From the NCBI GenBank assembly GCA_003488965.1, contig DNJW01000310.1:541-11206 (forward strand): DNA of 10,666 bases. The letters are read 5' to 3'. This stretch comes from Lachnospiraceae bacterium. Lineage in GTDB: Bacteria; Bacillota; Clostridia; Lachnospirales; Lachnospiraceae. Shown piece after piece: positions 1 through 6,574 of this stretch (positions are counted from its first letter, which is position 1; every line of letters begins with the position of its first letter). The position numbers were made by a program, and so were the translations under genes. The notes beneath the pieces were generated by a model. It ran no database searches. It saw only the letters and a program-made list of their open reading frames with translations, and was not told where the DNA came from.

Positions 1-348
1 GGCAATCAGGCTGTAGGTCAGCTTATATAAATAGCTTTCAATTTTCTCCCGGCTGACACAGCGGTATACATTGAGGATAAATGGTTTGTTTTCAATCACG
101 GCTTCAAAGATTTGGCACATTCCTTCCTGCCATGTATCATAGGTTTTTTTCCCTTGCAGTGCCTGTTTTCCGTCTTCCACACATACCCATTCAACAAGGT
201 CATAAATATCTTTAAAATGATAATAAAATGTCATACGGCTGATACCGCAGTCTTCCGTTAAATCGTTAATGGTTATTCTATCCATCTGTTTGTGCTTCAG
301 AAGTTTTTTTAGCGATACCCCAAGTGCCTGCTTCGTCGTATTTGTCAT
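1..348 (-). CDS. TetR/AcrR-family transcriptional regulator (DhaS-like), partial
   Basis: This is the N-terminal 116 codons of a TetR-type DNA-binding regulator read on the minus strand; the C-terminus lies beyond the left edge (family proteins are usually about 180-200 residues). Residues 25-54 carry the typical helix-turn-helix of the family: ITINDLTEDCGISRMTFYYH, followed by FKDIYDLVEW. The FYYHFKD signature is characteristic of TetR recognition helices and the start of helix 4, and the style matches DhaS-like regulators with a short variable ligand domain. The ATG at 348-346 is preceded by AGGG with about 7 nt spacing. It lies 41 nt downstream of glnA on the same strand, with no clear terminator between them, so read-through from glnA is possible. 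The ligand and targets cannot be told from the sequence. The family call is firm; the DhaS-like subtype is a weaker call because the ligand domain is incomplete. Confidence 0.9.
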   Translation of the reverse strand, partial: MTNTTKQALGVSLKKLLKHKQMDRITINDLTEDCGISRMTFYYHFKDIYDLVEWVCVEDGKQALQGKKTYDTWQEGMCQIFEAVIENKPFILNVYRCVSREKIESYLYKLTYSLIA

Positions 349-389
349 AGTTTTTTCCCTGCATCTGATTCCATCTGACAGCTGCTTTT

Positions 390-1820
390 TTATAAATCAT
401 AGTACATCTTAAACTCTGCCGGGTTCGGAATCTGCTCCAGTTTTTTCAGTTCTTCACGCTTGCGTACAATCCATACGTCAATCAGGCGTTGAGGGAATAC
501 ACCGCCTTTTGTCAGATATTCATGGTCTGTTTCCAAAGCATCCAGTGCTTCCCCTAATGATTTGGGCAGTCCTTTAATGTTTTTCTGTTCTTCCGGCGAT
601 AAGGAGTAAAGATTAAAATCATAAGGTCCCCAGCCGTTTTTCTCAGGGTCAATCTGATTCTCAATACCGTCTAAGCCAGCCATCAGAATAGCGGCATAAG
701 CATAGTAAGGATTGGATGTGGCATCCGGATTGCGCAGTTCAAAACGTTTGGTTTCCGGTGACTTTGCGTAAGCGGGAATACGGATAACGGCACTGCGGTT
801 AGAAGTAGCATAACCTACCGTTACAGGCGCTTCGAAACCCGGAACCAGTCTCTTGAAAGAATTGGTAGAAGGATTGGTAAAAGCACATAAAGAAGCGATA
901 TGCTTCAAAAGCCCTCCGATAAAATAATGGGCGGTACGGCTCAGTCCCGAATAGCCTTTTTCATCATAAAACAAAGGTTTTCCATCCTTAAGCAGCAGCA
1001 TATGTACATGCAGTCCGCTGCCAGCCTCCTGATAAATCGGTTTGGGCAGGAAAGTGGCCGTTTTTCCTTCCTGGGCGGCCATATTTTTAATGATATATTT
1101 GATAATCATAGTATTATCCGCCATTGCAGGCATGTCCGCCAGCTCCACTTCGATTTCCATCTGGCCTGGTCCGCCTACTTCATGATGATGATATTTTACT
1201 TTAATACCCCAATCCTCCATCATCATGCACATCTTGCTACGTAAATCGTATCCCACATCTTGGGGAGATGCCACATGATAACCGCCTTTATAAGGAACCT
1301 CATATCCGTTATTTCCTGCGGTATCCAGACTGCAGTTCCAATCCGCCTGCCTGGTATCAATTTTATAGCCGCACTGTTTGGGTGTTACTTCATAACGGGC
1401 GCTGTCGAACAGATAAAACTCGAATTCCGGTCCGATAATCATCCGGTCTGCAATCCCGCTTTCCTTCATATATTCCATTGCACGTAAACTTACATTTTTG
1501 GGATACTGGTCAAAAGGCTTGTTTTCCCCTTCCCCGATGGTGCATACATTTCCGCACATGGTCAGTGTGGGAACAGATGCAAAAGGATCCACATAAGCCG
1601 TATCCGGATCCGGTAAAAATACCATATCGCTCTTCTCAATAGGTGCATATCCGTAATTGGAACCATCGAAACCAATGCCATAAACAAAGGTACTCTCCCC
1701 AAAACGTTCTACCGGAATGGTAATATGCCTCCAACGGCCGTCAATATCCGTCATCTTAAAATCAATCATACGGATTTGCTTTTCCTCACATAGTTTTTTG
1801 ATTTTTTCAATCTTGTCCAT
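390..1820 (-). CDS. glnA: Glutamine synthetase (type I family)
   Basis: This enzyme makes glutamine from glutamate, ammonia and ATP in the cytoplasm and is the main entry point for ammonia assimilation. The 476-residue length fits GSI (about 440-475). The beta-grasp region has FDGSNYGYAPIEKSDM at 51-66. Metal and substrate residues are seen in GPEFEF (E132, E134), HHEVGGPGQMEIE (E214 and following), GSGLHVH (H271), KRLVPGFEAP (R324, flap E330), SNRSAVIRIP (R342, R347) and RFELRNPDATSNPY (E361, R363). A tyrosine at 405 in the motif NLY matches the position adenylylated in enterobacterial GSI, but whether it is modified here is unknown. In the ATP-binding signature around 260-276 the usual final Ser is Leu and the usual Asn is Ala, as in some GSI subgroups. 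The start ATG has AAAGGGG about 7 nt upstream. A long leader with repeats lies upstream and the TetR gene lies downstream. Confidence 0.97.
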   Translation of the reverse strand: MDKIEKIKKLCEEKQIRMIDFKMTDIDGRWRHITIPVERFGESTFVYGIGFDGSNYGYAPIEKSDMVFLPDPDTAYVDPFASVPTLTMCGNVCTIGEGENKPFDQYPKNVSLRAMEYMKESGIADRMIIGPEFEFYLFDSARYEVTPKQCGYKIDTRQADWNCSLDTAGNNGYEVPYKGGYHVASPQDVGYDLRSKMCMMMEDWGIKVKYHHHEVGGPGQMEIEVELADMPAMADNTMIIKYIIKNMAAQEGKTATFLPKPIYQEAGSGLHVHMLLLKDGKPLFYDEKGYSGLSRTAHYFIGGLLKHIASLCAFTNPSTNSFKRLVPGFEAPVTVGYATSNRSAVIRIPAYAKSPETKRFELRNPDATSNPYYAYAAILMAGLDGIENQIDPEKNGWGPYDFNLYSLSPEEQKNIKGLPKSLGEALDALETDHEYLTKGGVFPQRLIDVWIVRKREELKKLEQIPNPAEFKMYYDL

Positions 1821-1826
1821 ACCCTA

Positions 1827-1874
1827 GCCCCTTTCTTGCCGCAGCTTTTATCCTGACGCCCTTTTCTTGCGGCA
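1827..1874 (-). repeat. 17-nt direct repeat pair and hairpin in the glnA leader
   Basis: Two 17-nt copies lie at 1827-1843 and 1858-1874 and differ at only two positions. On the transcribed strand each has the form TGCSGCAAGAAARGGGC, and the copy next to the gene supplies the glnA Shine-Dalgarno sequence. Because one copy begins TGCCGCA and the other TGCGGCA, the two ends also pair as a perfect 7-bp stem (1868-1874 with 1837-1843) around a 24-nt loop. The upstream copy would present an unused, decoy-like Shine-Dalgarno inside the loop. A role in translational control is inference. Confidence 0.55.
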
Positions 1875-1902
1875 GAACATAAAATAATAAAATTTTTTTG
1901 CA

Positions 1903-1925
1903 ATCTGCCAGACGGTGTTGCAGAC
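1903..1925 (-). promoter_or_regulatory. Possible leader hairpin upstream of glnA
   Basis: On the minus-strand transcript GTCTGC (1925-1920) can pair with GCAGAT (1908-1903), giving 6 pairs including one G-U and an 11-nt loop. It is followed by A7 and then a T-rich stretch at about 1882-1892, so it could be a weak attenuator or just a chance hairpin. It does not match the glutamine riboswitch consensus as I know it, and I could not recognise a convincing ANTAR-type double hairpin. Confidence 0.25.
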
Positions 1926-1960
1926 AGACCTTTTGATACCCGAATCCTTACAGTAAACTT

Positions 1961-1969
1961 ATTATAGCA
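1961..1969 (-). promoter_or_regulatory. Extended -10 promoter for glnA
   Basis: The minus strand reads TGCTATAAT, a perfect TATAAT with the TGn extension. No good -35 hexamer stands 16-18 nt upstream, which is usual for extended -10 promoters. Transcription would start near 1954, leaving a leader of about 135 nt before the glnA ATG. Confidence 0.6.
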
Positions 1970-2031
1970 TATTTGTCCGTTTTTACACTACTCTTTTTGT
2001 TTCCTTCATAAAAGAACAACAAAAACATTGC

Positions 2032-2060
2032 TATACAATAGATGTGGATTTCGTTATAAT
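2032..2060 (+). promoter_or_regulatory. Sigma-A type promoter for the seven-gene cassette
   Basis: TATACA at 2032-2037 (4 of 6 matches to TTGACA) stands 17 nt from a perfect TATAAT at 2055-2060. The expected start is near 2067, about 42 nt before the chosen ATG of the first gene. The position also argues against the farther-upstream TTG codon at 2028 as a start, since it lies upstream of this promoter. Confidence 0.6.
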
Positions 2061-2108
2061 ATTAAAAAGCAGCTTAAACATATGGTTTCAGATGGGGGAG
2101 AAAGATAT

Positions 2109-3122
2109 ATGGATGAAAATGAAAGGGAAGCGGCGGTAAACACAGAGGGAACGGTAGAGACGGGCATAGCAGCAGAAACAATAGAAGGACAGCCGAAAAA
2201 AAGCGGAGGGAAGAAAGCTGTTTTTATCGGATTCCTTATCTGTATTTTGGGAGCTGCGGGAATAGGGGCCTATGTAGTTTTTACAGTGCTTCCCCAAAAG
2301 GGCTATAGGGATTATACAGTACAGAAGGAACAGTATTATGTGGAATATTCGGAACAGTATGATTATTGGGATGTGCTTACGGTGGAATATCCCAGACTGG
2401 AAGGTGTGGAAGAGGAACAGGAGGAGAAGCTGAATCGGCTGATGTATGATGCGGCGATGAATAGGGTGAACTACTGGCATCTGGAGCCGGACGAAGACGT
2501 GAAGGAACTGCAGGAGGAATATAGCCTTTTCTGCAGCGATGTCAGATGCGATGTTACTTATCATAGCCAATACTTGTTAAGCGTATATTTTGAGGAACTT
2601 TATGCACCGATTAGTCCGGTTTACTATACCTATTACACAGAGCGGGGCCTGAATATGGATTTGATGACGGGAGAAAACTACGGACTGTCGGATATTTTTC
2701 TTATCAATGCAGGATTTGTAGACTTATGGTGCAAAGAGGCAAATAGGAAGTATGGGGACAGTTTGCCGTATACGAAGGATACATGTGAACTTTTGTTTCA
2801 GTGGTTTTGGGAAGGAGGAGGGGAATTGGGCGAGTATTATGAATTTTCCCCCTTTTTCTATATCACAAAGAGAAAAGAGTTTACAATCGGCATAGCGGTT
2901 AATCCCAAACCGGCCGGAATTACCGGAGGTGCGCCGGAGGGCACTGTTTACAGCGCGGTTTTGACTGCAGCCGATTTGGAGCCTTACAGAATAGAGTCCG
3001 AATTCTGGGATATATATGACAAGTCGGAGAATGCGGGAAGAGTGTTTGAATGCTTGGATTTGCAAGAGAATCTCTGGCTGGGAGAAGATGCAAGTATATG
3101 GGATTACTGGTCGGACAGATAA
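2109..3122 (+). CDS. Membrane-anchored protein with RsiV/PdaC-like extracytoplasmic domain (DUF4163/DUF3298-like)
   Basis: 337 residues. An acidic cytoplasmic tail (1-30) leads to basic KKSGGKK and then one hydrophobic segment at 37-61, which by the positive-inside rule places the remaining 275 residues outside the cell. The outer part begins with DVLTVEYPRLEGVEEEQEEKL (89-109) and continues with a stretch like YLLSVYFEELY (155-165) and LNMDLMTGENYGLSDIF (181-197). These resemble the DUF4163 plus DUF3298 arrangement of anti-sigma factor RsiV and deacetylase PdaC, where the domain binds extracellular ligands or muropeptides. No catalytic deacetylase domain or sigma factor gene is seen nearby. 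The ATG at 2109 follows GGGGGAG by 8 nt; an in-frame ATG at 2082 is less well placed. It is the first gene after the cassette promoter. A sensor role is inference, and the domain match is from pattern memory. Confidence 0.8.
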   Translation: MDENEREAAVNTEGTVETGIAAETIEGQPKKSGGKKAVFIGFLICILGAAGIGAYVVFTVLPQKGYRDYTVQKEQYYVEYSEQYDYWDVLTVEYPRLEGVEEEQEEKLNRLMYDAAMNRVNYWHLEPDEDVKELQEEYSLFCSDVRCDVTYHSQYLLSVYFEELYAPISPVYYTYYTERGLNMDLMTGENYGLSDIFLINAGFVDLWCKEANRKYGDSLPYTKDTCELLFQWFWEGGGELGEYYEFSPFFYITKRKEFTIGIAVNPKPAGITGGAPEGTVYSAVLTAADLEPYRIESEFWDIYDKSENAGRVFECLDLQENLWLGEDASIWDYWSDR

Positions 3123-3150
3123 AAATGGCGGATTGGGAGGTTTGCGGATT

Positions 3151-3690
3151 ATGACGGATAGAGAACTGTTAAAAATAGTCTTATGTGAAATGAGCCAGGA
3201 TGAATTGAGCAGCCTGCTAAATAGGCAGGGGCTGGAAACGGAACAAGGAAAGGCGCTTCATGATTTTCTGAGGCAGAAGGATGTGGAAGAGGCCATGGGA
3301 AAACGGTTTGCTTTGGAGACACAGGCAGTGTCCAGGCCGGATACGTTGAAATTGGCAATTTACCGGTTTTTGAGACGTATTGATATGGAAGAGCCGGAGT
3401 TTTATAAAAAATGCGGAATCAGTAAAGACCATTATTATCAGATACGCGACGGGAAAATTAAACGGGCGAGAAACAAGCGGCTGTTTTTCCGGTTTGTGCT
3501 TATACTGCGGCTGGATTATTTCGAGGCGGTATATTTGCTGAACCTGGGCGGACATCTTTTCAATCCGTCGCTGTCTATGTATGATTATATTATTGCCCAT
3601 TGCCTATACCGGAAAATCTATGATTTTGACGCAGTGGACGAGCTGCTGGAGAAATATGGACTGGAATCCATATGGGAAAAAAACGGTTAA
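3151..3690 (+). CDS. Small hypothetical protein with putative helix-turn-helix domain
   Basis: 179 residues, soluble, no signal peptide. The N-terminal third (1-60) is helical and acidic. Residues 65-174 resemble the HTH-like module found at the C-terminus of some Bacillota macro-domain and abortive-infection-like proteins. Its recurring elements are a short leading helix, then YKKCGISKDHYYQIRDGK (85-102), then a basic patch KRARNKR, then LDYFEAVYLLNLGGHLF (121-137), and a closing segment with YDFDAVDELLEKYG (157-170). The tract GISKDHYYQIRDGK reads like an XRE-type recognition helix, so DNA binding or protein docking is possible. The ATG at 3151 follows GGGAGG by 10 nt, and the gene starts 28 nt after its neighbour's stop. 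Upstream in-frame ATGs overlap the previous gene heavily and were not chosen. Function unknown; a regulator of the cassette is one option. Confidence 0.75.
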   Translation: MTDRELLKIVLCEMSQDELSSLLNRQGLETEQGKALHDFLRQKDVEEAMGKRFALETQAVSRPDTLKLAIYRFLRRIDMEEPEFYKKCGISKDHYYQIRDGKIKRARNKRLFFRFVLILRLDYFEAVYLLNLGGHLFNPSLSMYDYIIAHCLYRKIYDFDAVDELLEKYGLESIWEKNG

Positions 3691-3720
3691 CGAAGAAGGT
3701 GTGGACATAGGAGGTGCCGG

Positions 3721-4842
3721 ATGGAATTAAATGGTTTTTATATCGGGAGTAAAAAAATGCTGGAGGAAAATTTCCTTCCGTTCCGGCGGGTATGGGAAAA
3801 CCTGGAAGCCGGGCTGTATCAAGAATGTATCCGCACGTTTCCGGATGGGGATATGCTGACAGAGGAAATCCTGGATATGGCAGGATGGCTTCTGAATGGG
3901 AGGACGCAGCAGCCGATAGAAATGAGGCAGCTGGAGAAATACCGCCGTTTTGCCAAAAGCAATGGAGAGCAGATAGACCGGCTGGAGTATGAGGCGAAAA
4001 ACGAGAAGCAGAAGGGGCTTTTATATTTATGCGTATTGATGCATGTCCATGCAGGCTGCCGCTGTATGGAAAAAGAAACAGAGGAATTTATCAGCCGTTT
4101 GCTGAAAGAAAAAGAAGTATTGGTGGGAGAAGCGGACAGAGCGGGAGAACCGGATGTTTACAGGCAGCAGTGCGGCGTGGCCAGGGGAAAATTATATCAT
4201 CTGGATGGAGAAGGGCGGATTGTTTCCCCATGTGACGGGGAAGTGCTTCCTATGGCTAAGGAACTGCGCAATATATGCAGCTTTGCATATACGGATAAGC
4301 TGGGACTTATTGCGGTCGATAGGGACGGAAAGGTACAGGCAAAGGGAGGACAGGCTTTTATAGAAATTCCTTCCGGGAAAAAAATAGTAAGCGTGTCAGC
4401 TTATCTTTCTAATTATATGCTGCTGGGTGAGGAAGGGGAGGTTTATACCAATATTGATATGGACTTGTCTGAGTGGACAGATTTACGTTATATTTATGTA
4501 GGGCTGAACAGCGCTGCAGGGATTAAAAAGTGGAGCGGGAATGTGGTGACGGTAGGCATCGGGAAAGCCGGAGAGTTTACGGATGCCGCCAGAATATGTA
4601 CATACCGCAGCCGCGCAGAACATTATATCGTCCTGTTTGTCAACGGGGAGGCAAGGGATGATGAAGGAGAGGTTTATGGGAATGTAACGGCGGTAACGCT
4701 TGCGGAGGACGGATATTACTATGCCGTGCGAGACGGAAGAATTTATAGGAGACGTTACGGGGAAAAAAGCACGCTTTATATGCAGGCAAAATATCCCGTC
4801 AGTCAATTGCTGTCAGAGCAGGGAAAACTATATATATTATAG
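3721..4842 (+). CDS. Hypothetical protein with helical N-terminus and beta-propeller-like (RCC1-like) C-terminus
   Basis: 373 residues, no signal peptide or membrane segment, so probably cytoplasmic. Residues 1-145 are charged and helical and include a cysteine- and histidine-containing stretch (VLMHVHAGCRCMEKE). From about 150 on, short beta-type units recur: LGLIAVDRDGKVQAKG (194-209), YMLLGEEGEVY (from 232), YIVLFVNGEA (from 302) and YYYAVRDGRIY (from 332). Each has hydrophobic strands followed by a D/N/E-G turn, as in RCC1 or BLIP-II repeats where the pattern is hydrophobic-G-L-dG-V. Unit spacing is irregular, so the propeller is degenerate or incomplete. AGGAGG at 3709-3714 lies 6 nt before the ATG. 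It sits 30 nt behind the HTH-like gene and is followed by a 99-nt gap with a possible promoter. A protein-binding adaptor role is inference; no enzyme motif was seen. Confidence 0.78.
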   Translation: MELNGFYIGSKKMLEENFLPFRRVWENLEAGLYQECIRTFPDGDMLTEEILDMAGWLLNGRTQQPIEMRQLEKYRRFAKSNGEQIDRLEYEAKNEKQKGLLYLCVLMHVHAGCRCMEKETEEFISRLLKEKEVLVGEADRAGEPDVYRQQCGVARGKLYHLDGEGRIVSPCDGEVLPMAKELRNICSFAYTDKLGLIAVDRDGKVQAKGGQAFIEIPSGKKIVSVSAYLSNYMLLGEEGEVYTNIDMDLSEWTDLRYIYVGLNSAAGIKKWSGNVVTVGIGKAGEFTDAARICTYRSRAEHYIVLFVNGEARDDEGEVYGNVTAVTLAEDGYYYAVRDGRIYRRRYGEKSTLYMQAKYPVSQLLSEQGKLYIL

Positions 4843-4868
4843 GACCGTATTTTACAAATAATAAATTA

Positions 4869-4897
4869 GCGACAGCGGACAGGCAGGAGAGTATAAT
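4869..4897 (+). promoter_or_regulatory. Possible internal promoter for genes 4-7 of the cassette
   Basis: GCGACA at 4869-4874 (4 of 6 to consensus) is 17 nt from a perfect TATAAT at 4892-4897. It sits in the only sizeable gap of the cassette (99 nt). It would start transcription about 37 nt before the next ATG, letting the ATPase half be expressed separately. Confidence 0.45.
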
Positions 4898-4941
4898 TTT
4901 ATGGAATAACGGGAAATAAGCTGCTGTAGGAGGAGATAGAA

Positions 4942-5832
4942 ATGCCGCAGGGGATTATATTAAGCGTTTTTGGGGGACTGATAGGCGCTGTGATTGCAGC
5001 GGTGCTGGCCGGTCTGGCATTGATGATGCTGAGTGGGAGAACCGGAAAAAAGAGGCTGGAAGAACCGGAAAAAAGGAAAATAGCTTTGGGGAAAGATAAC
5101 GGGGACAGCAGAGGGAATGAAGAACGCAAAAAGCAGATGCAGCTTCTGGCCTCCCTCAGGATGCAGGCTAAAAAGGCTGAAGCGGAAGCGGTATACAGCC
5201 AGTTCTTCGGGAAGATTGGAGAGCCGGTTCAGAAGCTTCTGGCCTTGGCAGAGGAAAAAGAGAAAACAGCTGATTGTGAAAGAATACTGCGGGAAGAGAT
5301 TCAGCTGCCTTTAAGGGAAGCGGTTCATACGTTTCACGCTTCTTTTACGGATAAGGGTCTTTTATTTCCTGAAAGACAGGAAGAGGAAAAGGCTGTTCTT
5401 ACAAGCCGGCTGGAGAAGCTTTCTGACCGTGATATTGCCGACGGGATTAGGAACTGCAGGGAAAGAATGGCAGAGGCGGAAAGGTATAGAATCCCAAGGG
5501 AGGCAATCGATAGCTCGGCCGCATATTTGCATAAGCTGATAGAAATACCGGCTGCAGAGCCGGATTGGGAACAGATGCCGGATTTGGCGGACGGGATTCG
5601 AAAAAGTTTTGTGCGGAGCGGAATCTATCCCTTGTTTTGGGATGATGAAAAACTGAAAGAAAGGCCGGATTTATGCGCTATGTTTATCAAGGTACATGGC
5701 AGAGTGCTGCAGCTTCCAGGATTGTTTATTGAAGGGAGCAACGGGCTGCAGCTGTATGGAAATTTTCAGGGAACATGCCGGAATGGAGGGAAAAATGGGG
5801 ATAGGATTAGGTCCGAAAGCAGTGAGAAGTAA
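4942..5832 (+). CDS. Membrane-anchored helical protein, C-terminal domain shared with next gene
   Basis: 296 residues. A single small-residue-rich membrane segment spans 5-31 (start IILSVFGGLIGAVIAAVLAG), directly followed by GRTGKKR. This suggests an N-out, C-in anchor with a cytoplasmic body. Residues 40-190 are highly charged and helical, with probable coiled-coil parts. Residues about 225-288 form a separate C-terminal unit containing SGIYPLFWDD, PGLF (259-262) and LYGNFQGTCRNGGKNGD. The same unit closes the next protein, so the two genes are probably paralogous partners. A helical region followed by a small beta-rich end is loosely reminiscent of GrpE, the Hsp70 exchange factor, and an Hsp70-like gene follows, but no clear GrpE signature was seen. 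GGAGGAG precedes the ATG with good spacing. The gene overlaps the next by 38 nt. Function unknown. Confidence 0.8.
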   Translation: MPQGIILSVFGGLIGAVIAAVLAGLALMMLSGRTGKKRLEEPEKRKIALGKDNGDSRGNEERKKQMQLLASLRMQAKKAEAEAVYSQFFGKIGEPVQKLLALAEEKEKTADCERILREEIQLPLREAVHTFHASFTDKGLLFPERQEEEKAVLTSRLEKLSDRDIADGIRNCRERMAEAERYRIPREAIDSSAAYLHKLIEIPAAEPDWEQMPDLADGIRKSFVRSGIYPLFWDDEKLKERPDLCAMFIKVHGRVLQLPGLFIEGSNGLQLYGNFQGTCRNGGKNGDRIRSESSEK

Positions 5833-6574
5833 AGAGGCGGAGGAATTATACAGGAACTGTATCAAATTGCGTGACAGAAACAGTAAATTGCGGAAAGAAA
5901 ACTGCGAGCTGCGGAAAAAAAATCAGAAGCTTCTTCAGGAGCAGAAGCAAATATTGGGGGATGCTGATAAAATGATTTCTTGCCTGCGCGGTGTACAGGA
6001 ACAAATAGAGTCATGGAACCGGCAGGACGGGGATTTTTTTGATTCTATAATGCCGGCGGTGCAGATGCTTTACGGTTATATTTCGGCAGGAGATACAGAA
6101 GGGGCGGCAGAAATGCTGAAAAATATTAGAAGACAGTTCCGCGGCGGATGGAGGTCACTGGAAAAAGAACATGGGCTGGTGTGCGGGAAGAAAACGGAAA
6201 AGCAATTGCAGGCCAGGGATTTAAAGGATGCATTGCAAAGATATAAGGATGCAAGGGAGAGTTATGAAAAGACTGTCTTATACCAGAATCTGGTGCTGCC
6301 GCTGCTCTGCATTATGGCAGATATCGATATTCTGGCGCCTGACGGGAAGTGGAAGCAGGAGATGGATGAGATTTTTCGGAAAGAAGGACTTCGGGCGATG
6401 TACTGCAATGAACTGCCTTTGGATGATGCAGCCAACCGCAGCCAGTTTGTCAGAATGAACAAAGGGGTAGAGACACCGGGGCTTTTCCGGGTGAAGGAAG
6501 AACAAGGGTATGAGCTGTTTGGTAATTATCAGGGGCGGGTGAAAAAGGGCGGAAAAGAGGATGGGCGTGAATAG
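5795..6574 (+). CDS. Leucine-zipper protein, C-terminal domain shared with previous gene
   Basis: 259 residues, soluble. A clean heptad zipper runs from about 18 to 54: L18, L25, L32, L39, L46 and I53 at d positions, with C22, N29, N36, N43 and Q50 at the matching a positions. Such polar a positions favour a parallel in-register dimer. A helical middle (about 65-190) leads to a C-terminal unit with EGLRAMYCNELPLDD, TPGLF (PGLF at 228-231) and YELFGNYQGRVKKGGKED, which aligns with the end of the preceding membrane-anchored protein. I chose the ATG at 5795 because GGAGGG lies 4 nt upstream; the gene then overlaps its neighbour by 38 nt. In-frame ATGs at 5696 and 5783 are possible but lie deeper in the neighbour and have poorer sites. 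Position directly before the Hsp70-like gene suggests a co-chaperone or scaffold role, which is inference. Confidence 0.8.
   Translation: MGIGLGPKAVRSKEAEELYRNCIKLRDRNSKLRKENCELRKKNQKLLQEQKQILGDADKMISCLRGVQEQIESWNRQDGDFFDSIMPAVQMLYGYISAGDTEGAAEMLKNIRRQFRGGWRSLEKEHGLVCGKKTEKQLQARDLKDALQRYKDARESYEKTVLYQNLVLPLLCIMADIDILAPDGKWKQEMDEIFRKEGLRAMYCNELPLDDAANRSQFVRMNKGVETPGLFRVKEEQGYELFGNYQGRVKKGGKEDGRE

Noticed and set aside
1821..1960. Glutamine riboswitch or ANTAR double hairpin in the glnA leader
   Set aside because: I could not match the riboswitch consensus or two hexaloop hairpins with the expected A and G. Only simple stems are seen.
2028..2108. Upstream TTG extension of the first cassette gene
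   Set aside because: The TTG lies ahead of the TATACA-17-TATAAT promoter, so it would not be on that transcript. The ATG at 2109 has a strong ribosome site.
3016..3150. Upstream ATGs extending the HTH-like gene
   Set aside because: They would overlap the preceding gene by more than 100 nt and lack good ribosome sites. The ATG at 3151 is preceded by GGGAGG.
4942..6574. Calling either helical protein GrpE
   Set aside because: The architecture and neighbour are suggestive, but the conserved GrpE dimer and beta-domain residues are not clearly present.
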